Shown: positions 9,744 through 18,223 of the stretch, in pieces
Layout of the letters: each line of letters starts with the position of its first letter
Position numbering within the stretch: position 1 is the first letter of the stretch
NCBI GenBank assembly: GCA_000444245.1
Contig: ATSW01000849.1
Location: 1 to 20,131 of the forward strand
Reading direction: 5' to 3'
DNA from: Botryllus schlosseri
Taxonomy: Eukaryota > Chordata > Ascidiacea > Stolidobranchia > Styelidae
Length of the DNA: 20,131 nucleotides
Position numbers and translations under genes: made by a program
Notes under the pieces: model-generated
Seen by the model: only the letters and a program-made list of their open reading frames with translations
Database searches by the model: none
What the model was told of the DNA's origin: nothing

Positions 9744-10533
9744 CAGTGTTTCTTAACCTGGTCGCCAGCGCCCCTCAAGGGGCGATTTGGATTTTGAAGG
9801 GGGCGAAAACGCTCAGGGTGATATGGGACGCTGAAGAAAAATGGCGTCGCAATAGAGGTTGCAGTAGGGTATGATAATAAATAGTATGTAGTATGTAATA
9901 TGTAGGATGATAATATAGTAGAATATCAGTTCTATATATCCCTGAGTTCTCGTTCAAATTAACATTTTAAAAAATCTGTCAAATCTCGACATTTTTCGTC
10001 GCGCTATGTGCGAAATAGATGCCGACAATGTTTGCAACATGTTCCATGAATGTAGTGGTATATTATAATTCATGTAAAATGAATTGCACGTACTCTTAGA
10101 TGGCCAATGACGCGTTAAAATACTCCCATCACGCTAGCTCGGGTTATTTTCCACAAAATGCTTCGAACTAGGTATTTATCTCACAGCGCACAGCGTGTCG
10201 AAATCGAAGAAAAAGGCATTGTACCACTTTTGAGAGTGAGAGCCCTATGTGCAAGATGCTTTGGAGCTATTTGGTCAAAATGATTAACTAAATATATTTG
10301 TATTTGAGAGCTACAAAATTAAATTTTCAGAATATTTCTTCATCGTATCATGGAGGATGATACTGTTTAGTGTTGTGACCCGCAACATCACGTGACCGTT
10401 GTATAATATGACCGATCGGACTTCGAACTCTTACCCCTTGTTTTTACTACCGTCCTTAAAAATGGGGAGGAGGAGCTATAGACCTAGGCAATTTTCGATA
10501 AGGGGTGCTGCAGAAAAAGGTTAAGAACCACTG
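9744..10533. mobile_element. hAT nonautonomous element, 790 bp
   Basis: The left end is CAGTGTTTCTTAACCTGG. The right end is AAAGGTTAAGAACCACTG, a clear inverted match. The flanks are tattagac (9736-9743) and tattcgac (10534-10541), seven of eight identical, as expected of an 8-bp hAT duplication. Just inside the left end is cgcccctcaaggggcg. A degenerate tagtatgtagtatgtaat run lies near 9880-9910. No transposase frame was recognised. Confidence 0.8.
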
Positions 10534-10631
10534 TATTCGACACTGTCAAAATAATCTTATATGAGAATACGTTTGGGTCACTTGCCACATCTCACAATTT
10601 TATCTCACATTGTATGACCATATTATGCTCA

Positions 10632-10705
10632 AGCGCGTAGCCAGGGGGCCTCCTTTTCAAACGCGGAACCCCGTCCTTTTGAAATGGACATTTCAACTCT
10701 AATAC
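10632..10705. repeat. Possible repeat fragment with GCGTAGCCAGGGGG motif
   Basis: gcgcgtagccagggggcctcc resembles a motif I recall at the ends of dispersed repeats in several invertebrate genomes. A looser cgcgtagccaagagg occurs at about 13215. No boundaries can be set. Confidence 0.2.
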
Positions 10706-11264
10706 TCGTATACCAGTGATGCGTGCGGCCAATTAGGAAAAGCGTTTTGCCAATTAGCAAGATCGTCTGCGCACAACGTTACGCGATCTCGCGCTGATAT
10801 GTTTTTGATTACTGGCCTCAATTGCATCTGCGATAGACTGCCGCGAAGGATATCATCGCTGGCCTAACTATGGCGTCTCAGGCTTTGCAGGCTCTGGCTC
10901 CTATCTCTTGATAGTTTTTAGACTTAGAGACAACGCCGTTAGGTGTATGCTGATTAGCGACTGTTATGTCGTACTGACTAAAGAGTGGCATCGCGAAACT
11001 GAATGTACTCAACAGACTTCAACATGCGTAATTGATTTCCAATTCCGCTAATACTAAAACATAACGATCAGAAGATGTGTGTCAAGGCTTGAGATTTAAA
11101 AGTTGAGAAATGGCAGACATAGAACAGATTCCATAACAGACTCGGACATTTTGACTTGCGAAAATCATCAGCGAGGCTGTTGGTGAGCGCGTGATTTAAT
11201 TGTTAATGTCGCTAATTGACAGCACTTCCGGACTCGTTGGCGAGCTTATCTTACGCGTAAGTTC

Positions 11265-11691
11265 CAGAGATGAGCGGATTTGAAATTTTTATGTCCTAAT
11301 CCAATCCAAATCCGAACCTTCAAATCCAAATCCAAATCCTAATCCATACCTTTTTCAGGTTCTAGTCCATGTCCAATCCTAATCCGATTCCAACTGGAAA
11401 TTCAGAAAAAATACTAATTCATGCAATGGAGGGATTCGAAAATTTTCTTTCACAACCAACGATTCACTTGATTCAAAATAACTTAGTAACCATAATTACA
11501 TTAATAACTGATCTGAATAAAGTTTGTCGCGATTCGCCACACGACATTTCAATCTCCCAGAAAATAGGTAAATTCAATCCTAATCCTAATCCGTTCTGAA
11601 AAAAATGTCTAATCCAAATCCAATCCAAATCCGACAAAATTTCACAAATCCTGTTTTTTCAAAACCTAATCCTAATCCATGCTCATCTCTG
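11265..11691. mobile_element. hAT-type MITE, GGATT-rich family, copy B (inverted relative to A)
   Basis: A 427-bp element with CAGAGATGAGC and GCTCATCTCTG ends, flanked by perfect gtaagttc duplications at 11257-11264 and 11692-11699. It reads as the reverse complement of copy A at 7-485. The interior matches throughout except for the extra segment in A. Subterminal regions are dense in AATCC and CCTAATCC units. The 76-codon frame at 11369-11599 (NPNPIP...NPNPNPF) is just translated repeat, not a gene. Confidence 0.92.
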
Positions 11692-11895
11692 GTAAGTTCA
11701 TCAACGCGAGGAGCTTTTATGATCGTCATCTACGCATGTAACCCTCATGAATTGATACTATATCGGAAAATTTGAAAAAATCCAAACACTAGCTTTTATT
11801 TCAACCCCCCTTACTTCTCGGCTGGCTGCGCTTGGTTATGCTCATCGTTGACAATGTTTGCGTTTCACTAAATAGCACTCTGCTCTCACAAAATG

Positions 11896-12566
11896 TAGGG
11901 GAATGTGGGGTACAATGGATACAGGGGTACAATGGTACATCGTGAATATTTTAAAGACCCACCAGGAAGAATATATACCACTTGGATGATTTAGTAGTGT
12001 CATGTCAACCGTAATCCTGATGTGTAAATTTACATCGTTGCATTTCGATCGTGTTTTAGGTGGGTCTATCTCGTTCCTATTCTTTGATATCAGTACACAG
12101 TTTTGTCAGAGCAGTTACTAGCCGCCATGTATGCTATTTTAGGCGCAGGATTGCGGTTTTAGCATTTTTGGCTGTTGCTCTGAAGAAGTTGATGAGGCCC
12201 GTTGGGGAAATTTGGTTGGGATACAATGGTCCATCGATATCCAAAGGCATATTTTGCAAAATATATAAAAATGTACAGAAATCTACACTCCCTTAAAAGC
12301 ATCTCTTGAAGTGTCACGCAATAAATGGAGGACTTTAAGGTTATCTTACCACCCCCATATTCAATGTGGATCGACGAGCCGGCAGCGATCCTCATGCAAG
12401 TTTCATTATGATTCCAAACTCCGGGATGTAAGCTAATACTGGTGTTGGGCACCTGTTAATCGAGCATTTTCTTCAGCAGTTTTCAGTTTCCTGCTTACTG
12501 ACGTGGTGTTTTTTTAATGCTGTCTCCCTCGCCGCTTGTCCCATTTTACCCCGACTATGGTACCTA
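11896..12566. mobile_element. Probable TA-flanked DNA transposon remnant (pogo/Tc1-like ends)
   Basis: The left end TAGGGGAATGTGGGGTACAA at 11896 and the complement of the right end near 12535-12566 (TAGGTACCATAGTCGGGGTA continuing AAATGGGACA) share the core GGGGTAMAATGG followed by ACA in inverted orientation, each bounded by TA. This is the layout of pogo/Tc1-type elements. A second ggttgggatacaatggtccatcg at about 12209 partly repeats the left end. Two short minus-strand frames (12473-12741) contain nothing I can firmly call a transposase. Confidence 0.45.
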
Positions 12567-12950
12567 GTGCGGCTGGTTTTAAAAGCACTACGTCTACCAG
12601 AGAAGAGTTCTCGAGGACACATGTCGGAGAAAGAACACCGTAACGAACTTGTTGACTGACGCGCATATTTTTCCATACGTTGTGGAATTTGCTCTCGCTA
12701 AAGCCATACATTTGAGTTAAAATTTTGTAATGTAATGTCACCTAGGTTTTAAATGCTTTTTTGGATATGGCGAACAAAACCACTTGCGTTATAGTCGCCA
12801 ATGAAATAACAATCAACAACTACTTCTACTCGTGCTAGAGTAGATTTTCGTGTGGATACTTCAACTTCTACTTGAGCAGCCTCCTTGACTACTTTGACCA
12901 CATCTCCTCATACGGTGCTGTTATTCATACAGACGAAAAAGTAATCGCAA

Positions 12951-13089
12951 ATAGATTGATACCCCCAAATTAACGTAGATGCCATGGATCCCAAGCCTTA
13001 GTGGGTCCCGGAGCAGCAGATGCGTGCTGTTTTCGAAGTATCCATGATGGGCCTGATGGATACACCTCTACGTTAACAAAAAAATCTAT
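12951..13089. repeat. Small inverted-repeat element
   Basis: ttaacgtaga (12970-12979) pairs perfectly with tctacgttaa (13067-13076), and the outer atagatt (12951-12957) pairs with aatctat (13083-13089). Inner ccatggatcc and tatccatgatgg also partly mirror each other. The stretch is an imperfect hairpin of about 140 bp, possibly a small MITE. Confidence 0.45.
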
Positions 13090-13509
13090 CGCTTAATCGT
13101 TTTATTTATGAATATGTAAATCATAGGAATAGGCTACCAATTATATTAGCGTGAATATGTACTTCTATCACAGCGAGGTATGCGATTGCACAACGCAATA
13201 CGCAATAGCATATACGCGTAGCCAAGAGGAAAATGTAGTGAGGCGGTGTAAATTCTTTTATAAATGACGGGACGCCGTAGTATCGTTACGACAACGCCAC
13301 AACCCACAAGGCACGAATTGGAGGTGACAAAGGCGCTACTAGTTACTCGTGTCACAAATTAATATCCACTGCGGTTACTCACCACGATCACGAATTCAGA
13401 AATATAACGCTGCTTACGAAGTGAAACCCTGTATTTTAGCCTAATTGTCGATATATTTGTCACGTGTAGATGAAAACCGTTTGTCACGTTTCTGATTTAT
13501 TATTTTCAG

Positions 13510-16500
13510 ATCTCCATTTCATCTCATTTGATTCGTCACCGGCGTTCATTGACTCATCGCGATGAAATTTTGGCGACACTCGAGGATGAGGAAGAACTCG
13601 GATCCGGCGTTGAAGATATATCCACAGCTAATATTCAAGAATTTCAATTTTTCATGAAAAACAACGACACTACGAATCCCGCGCGAACGACCATAAGCGA
13701 GCTGATGCCAGGTAACGCCGTTTTGATGGATTTTACCATTCACAACGAGGGGAAAACGTACATATACGACAGACATTCGCGAATGTCAGTCGAAGAAGCC
13801 ACCGTGGAATATCGCGATTCTGTTTCGAAAGGTCTAAGCGCAGTTATGTTAGGCGACGTAGATAGGTGTTCTGACTGTCGCTCTGACGAGTTGGATCCGG
13901 ACCAGGCTGTAGCAGCAACTGTAAATATAGCACCAGGGGATACATTGTCGGTCTCTCTGAGCTACATGATTCCTGCCGTTGACACTGATAACACTAAAAT
14001 TGCGGAAACGGAAAAAGAAACTTATCGTACTGATGTGACGATAGATCTTGACGAGTCTGCCCGTAATTTTATCGGTGTTTTAATGTCTCCGAATTATCCG
14101 GACAACTATCCGAATAGCGCGGACCTTACTTGGCTTATCGATGCACCCGTTTATGACATGGTGATCGCCGCAAATATGATCAGCTTCGACACAGAGGCAT
14201 GTTGCGATCATTTGTACATTTACGACGGACCATCTGACACATATCCTCTGCTTTATGTCGGATCAGGAGATATAACTGGTCCCGAATCGTTAGTTACAAC
14301 GCGGTCCAGTATGTTCGTGAAGTTTCAGACCGACTCATTGGTTAATGATGGCGGGTTCGCTCTTGAGTTTCATCCGACTATAAGGGAAATTATAATCGAA
14401 GATGATCAAACTGACGACGAAAAACACAACAACGGTACTGTGATAATGCTCGATGACTCCGGCACATTAAAGTCTCCCAATTATCCCGACTTTTACCCTG
14501 CCAATTCAAGGATTGTTTGGGATATCGTAGTAGAGACTGGGTATACTATTGATTTCAGGATTATTGATTTTGATGTGTTTGAAGGTGAAACATTACAAGT
14601 AATCGACCTCAGTACGAGCAAGGTCTACGCCTCATTATATTATTTAAGTTATCTCACGATCTTACCGTATTACTTCAATGTATCATCGAATCAGGTATCA
14701 GTCGTTTTCAACACGATTGATAAGGTCATTCCCAAAAGAGGTTTGTATGGGAAGTACTTTGCAAGACGAGCAGAGGAGATATTTTTGGAGCAAAATGACA
14801 CGTCGTGGCACGCGATCACTTCGCCGCATTACCCGCATCACTATGGAAACAACGATTATCAAGTGTGGATAATCACGGCCAGGGATGAGGCTTCCGTTAT
14901 TCGCATGGCAGTTACGTCGTTGAACTTGGAAGAGGGGTTCGACTTTCTGTACATTTATAACGGCGCGTCGATTGACCGAAGGGAAATGCTGGCGACCCTG
15001 TCAGGAATGGGTGGCGACGACATAGAATACATGAGCGAGGGGAACACGGCTACGATTGTGTTTGATAGTGATAAGTCAATCACTGACAAGGGATTCGAAC
15101 TAACGTACAGAAACGATAGGGCATATACCAATTGCTCGGAAACCGCAGAGTACATAAATGGCGGACCAGGTGGGACTGTACGAAATGTGAACTATCCCAG
15201 CTCTAACCAAGTGCGTGGGGGCTGTCAGTGGTTGATACGTGTTGATGAGTCGAAGAAAGTTGCCGTGACTTTGCGTTATTCTGACCTTCCTTATTCTCAA
15301 ATTTTATTTTATGATGGCAGTTCAAAATTGGACAGGCTGCTGTGGTCTTCCGATGCAAACTCTCGTTACGGAATAAGCGTTGCATCGTCTTCCAATGAAA
15401 TGTTAGTCACAATCAGTCCCACCAACTACAATGTGAGATACTGGTACAGTTTTCAAGAAGTGGATGGTGAAAACATTCCATATTGCGAATATAGATCGCT
15501 CCGCACGGTCGCCCCTGGCCAAATTACCAACGCAAATTATCCTAACTATGCGCTTTACGAAGAATGCAGTTGGATAATAGAAGCACCTCTCGGATACCAA
15601 GTCAACGCAACGTTTCAGCAGATCGAACCCGCAATAAGTTCTTCTTCCGCGACATACCGCATGCTAGATTTTTATGATGGAAGTTCAACTGATTCCCCAT
15701 TAATAGCAAGTTGTAGTGAATATAATTGTCCTGTTGGTTATTCCGTCCGCAGCTCCTCAAGGCAATTGCTTATCGTGTCGGACGTTACCTCAGAATTCCG
15801 ATTCAAACTCCAGTATCAGTTTGAAAGTGGCTTAAACTGTTACATCAATCGCGAAATAGGATCAGTCATGTCACCAATTTTCCCGAATGCATACCCTGAC
15901 AATTTATATCAAGTTACATTTATTGAAGTACCCTCAGGTAGCATCATGTTTTACTTCGATGCTTTTGCGACAGAATCTTGTTGTGACCTGTTGTCTTTAT
16001 ATGATGGCAGTTCCACTTCTTCACCACTAATTTATACTCTCAGTGGGGATCAACAAGGACTAAGTGGTCAAACGTCAGGACGATATTTGACGTTACAGTT
16101 TTCATCCAATGACAATAATGCTGGATCTGGATTCAGAATGGACTATTGCTCTACAAGTCAGAAATGTGGATTTCTAGGAAATAAAAATTCAGCGTACTCA
16201 TATTTACCTCACCCGTCCTCTAGCCACCGATATTATATCGGGTCGCCCGATTTTTTTGAATATTACCCCGATAACGTTGACTTTTTCTGGTATGTTGAGT
16301 GCTATTATGACGATAGGGTTAAGACCGTCTATGAATTTAGAAGAGTCGATATTGATCAATCGGATACGATGATTTTGCACTACGGTTTCGTACTGGGAAG
16401 TAGAGTGCAACTGAATTGGCCTAATGGATACTTTTACTATGGTGATGATGATGCTTTATCTGTAACTGTTTCCGGTGGACGTACTCTTCTGTGGTTCCAC

Positions 16501-16560
16501 TCTGACACTGCATTTTCTGGATTAGGATTTTTGATCACCAACTATTGCTATACTTATTAG
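13510..16560 (+). CDS. Exon 2 of multi-CUB secreted protein (seven CUB-type domains)
   Basis: 1016 codons and a TAG stop form one exon opened by the TTTTCAG acceptor. With exon 1 the protein is 1052 residues. In full-length numbering, residues 37-223 are an acidic, unrecognised N-terminal region with a CSDC pair at about 156-159. CUB-type domains follow at about 224-324, 354-454, 469-572, 578-687, 695-808, 813-916 and 922-1052. Hallmarks are SPNYPDNYP, SPNYPDFYP, SPHYPHHY, SPIFPNAYP and YDG turns such as CCDHLYIYDG and CCDLLSLYDG. Domains 1 and 6 carry the vicinal Cys pair; domains 2 and 3 have no cysteine; domain 7 is the most divergent. Several N-glycosylation sequons (NDTT, NNGT, NVSS, NDTS, NCSE, NATF) fit a secretory route. 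There is no transmembrane segment, protease, EGF or other domain. CUB modules bind proteins or carbohydrates, often through calcium, but the ligand is unknown. No orthologue is named with confidence. Confidence 0.9.
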   Translation: MSISSHLIRHRRSLTHRDEILATLEDEEELGSGVEDISTANIQEFQFFMKNNDTTNPARTTISELMPGNAVLMDFTIHNEGKTYIYDRHSRMSVEEATVEYRDSVSKGLSAVMLGDVDRCSDCRSDELDPDQAVAATVNIAPGDTLSVSLSYMIPAVDTDNTKIAETEKETYRTDVTIDLDESARNFIGVLMSPNYPDNYPNSADLTWLIDAPVYDMVIAANMISFDTEACCDHLYIYDGPSDTYPLLYVGSGDITGPESLVTTRSSMFVKFQTDSLVNDGGFALEFHPTIREIIIEDDQTDDEKHNNGTVIMLDDSGTLKSPNYPDFYPANSRIVWDIVVETGYTIDFRIIDFDVFEGETLQVIDLSTSKVYASLYYLSYLTILPYYFNVSSNQVSVVFNTIDKVIPKRGLYGKYFARRAEEIFLEQNDTSWHAITSPHYPHHYGNNDYQVWIITARDEASVIRMAVTSLNLEEGFDFLYIYNGASIDRREMLATLSGMGGDDIEYMSEGNTATIVFDSDKSITDKGFELTYRNDRAYTNCSETAEYINGGPGGTVRNVNYPSSNQVRGGCQWLIRVDESKKVAVTLRYSDLPYSQILFYDGSSKLDRLLWSSDANSRYGISVASSSNEMLVTISPTNYNVRYWYSFQEVDGENIPYCEYRSLRTVAPGQITNANYPNYALYEECSWIIEAPLGYQVNATFQQIEPAISSSSATYRMLDFYDGSSTDSPLIASCSEYNCPVGYSVRSSSRQLLIVSDVTSEFRFKLQYQFESGLNCYINREIGSVMSPIFPNAYPDNLYQVTFIEVPSGSIMFYFDAFATESCCDLLSLYDGSSTSSPLIYTLSGDQQGLSGQTSGRYLTLQFSSNDNNAGSGFRMDYCSTSQKCGFLGNKNSAYSYLPHPSSSHRYYIGSPDFFEYYPDNVDFFWYVECYYDDRVKTVYEFRRVDIDQSDTMILHYGFVLGSRVQLNWPNGYFYYGDDDALSVTVSGGRTLLWFHSDTAFSGLGFLITNYCYTY

Positions 16561-16661
16561 ACGTCACGCCGTATCATACAGCGCCTTAAGTTGGAGTCAT
16601 TTGTGATCTTTAATCATACCCGGAGGGCATGATCACGACGTAACGAGACTGATCATCGGAA

Positions 16662-16667
16662 AATAAA
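16662..16667 (+). terminator. Polyadenylation signal of the CUB gene
   Basis: AATAAA lies 102 bases after the stop codon, followed by gtgtatatttgg about 10 bases on. The message would end near 16680-16695, giving a 3' UTR of about 130 bases. Confidence 0.6.
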
Positions 16668-16695
16668 TCGTGTATATTTGGACTACAAGTCGATG

Positions 16696-17695
16696 TTTAT
16701 CTGGTATACCGTTATCTATCGATCGATTCATATCACGCTTTCTTGAAAGTCTCTTCGGACATATACTTTTTAGTGGAATCTTCTTCTGAACAATGTACAT
16801 CGGTTTAAAATCCTTATAATTCTGCTTATCTATGACCAGAAAACGGGATTAATGATATTTTCATAATTGTTACAAGGTTATGGAAAGCGCACTTCCGATG
16901 GGCATATAATTGCTTGTGTATAATAATGTATATTATGTGAAGCTGAATTAAAGTTGATTATTTGAAAAAAATCTATTTGTTTTATCCTTTGCTTCAAATG
17001 GGTATATGCAGACAATACTTCCCATGTCGGTGAGCCAGATCGAATGCAATAACATCCTATTATGCCCTCGTAGTCTATGCATACTTCGTGGTCACTGAGT
17101 TCTATCCGCATCGCACCCGGTCGCCAGATAATTAATACAGTCTGACATAGTTCAGTAAGCTTATTGCGTTCATTTATTGGGGCAATTAGCAGAAATGGTT
17201 AAAGTAGTCATTGTTGCTCGTTAAGTAAACTGAGGCATAGAAGTCGAACTGATGCTTTAAGTAAGAGATAGGTCACAGTGAAAGCAAGCTCCACCAGAGA
17301 CTGAAGTTCGTTATTCTCACACGATAGTACAGTTCGGCTCAGTATGACCCCTATTTGTAGCAGTATAGTAGCGATGTAGTATTGGCGTGACCGTGGGCTC
17401 ATGTCCAGCCGATGATAGATCATGCAACGCCGACGATTTCACGAACGGTGGGTGAGGTCATTCAATATAATGGACAAATAACCTCATAGGTTTAAGTACT
17501 TCCACCACGGCCTTTTGATTAAACATAGAATCACCGATGCGTCCTATAGGGTCATCAAATTATGTATCTGTCGTCAACCGGATATCCCGTTCATTACGAT
17601 GAATCTATATTCTATATATTCATGAGATTATCGTGAACTACCAGTTATCTCAGAGGCGCCTACTATTCGTAGTCCCAGTGTTGAATCATTTTACC
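16696..17695. other. No clear gene; one weak secretory-like minus-strand frame
   Basis: No repeat with readable ends is seen. On the minus strand a frame starting at ATG 17402 reads MSPRSRQYYIATILLQIGVI and then LSRTVLSC. It looks like a signal peptide and meets a GTGAGA donor-like site at 17320 in phase 1. No matching second exon could be identified, so this is only a note. Confidence 0.3.
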
Positions 17696-18093
17696 AGCTA
17701 CAACAGGGGCGGGCAACATACGGCCCGCGAAGGGTTTTTGTCCGGCCCGCGGACAGTTTTCCGTCTTATATGATAATGTGGCCCGCGACCCCAGTCTTCC
17801 GAGATTCTCCACTACTTACTTACCTGCATCAAATTTTAGTGACTGTATGTTATTGTACACATGTGCGCGCAGCGAGCGAGGGTGGAGCTAACGCGTAAGT
17901 TCGTCGAAGCGAGAAGACTTGCATTATCGGCATTTACGATGTACGCAACCCTACTCAACCCATTTGTGGTAATCATGGTGTTTGTCGACTACAGTGGTCA
18001 TTTACACCACGCCGATATTTCTCATTTTTGATTCCGTTACCGTTGACTTGTAGCAAGGCACACTTCTAGCCTTTTGTAAGACACCGCTTATGC

Positions 18094-18215
18094 CAGGGGT
18101 CGCCAACTCAAAACGGTTCGCGGGTCATTTTCAAATTCCGAGGCCACGGGCCGCATGAATTCAATATCGAAATAAAATAGGCCACACAGTTGAACAACCA
18201 CGCTATCTCGTCACC
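18094..18215. repeat. hAT left end inside the outer element
   Basis: caggggtcgccaactcaaaa at 18094, followed by ggttcgcgggtcat and acgggccgcatgaattc, is a hAT-style left terminus. No partner right end or matching gcttatgc duplication was seen, so it is a truncated insertion or part of the outer element's own interior. Confidence 0.4.
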
Positions 18216-18223
18216 AACTAAAC

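Larger units (their letters stand above)
5368..13509 (+). other. Intron 1 of the CUB gene, 8142 bp, transposon-loaded
   Basis: It has a GTGAGT donor at 5368 and a tttctgatttattattttcag acceptor ending at 13509. Much of it is mobile DNA, listed separately: hAT at 9744-10533, GGATT MITE at 11265-11691, TA-flanked element at 11896-12566, possible element at 8404-8821, and hAT ends near 5812, 7838 and 7909. Stretches 5850-6570, 6600-6830, 6860-7790, 7915-8400, 8830-9730, 10730-11250, 11700-11890, 12570-12940 and 13095-13500 hold nothing recognised apart from chance open frames. Short simple repeats are (AT)n at 5376-5389, (CT)n at 6577-6592 and (GTT)n at 6834-6849. Confidence 0.65.

Noticed and set aside
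11369-11599. 76-codon frame with NPNP repeats
   Set aside because: It is a translation of the AATCC repeats of MITE copy B.
13546-16410. Minus-strand open frames opposite the CUB exon
   Set aside because: They are shadows of the strong + strand CUB coding sequence.
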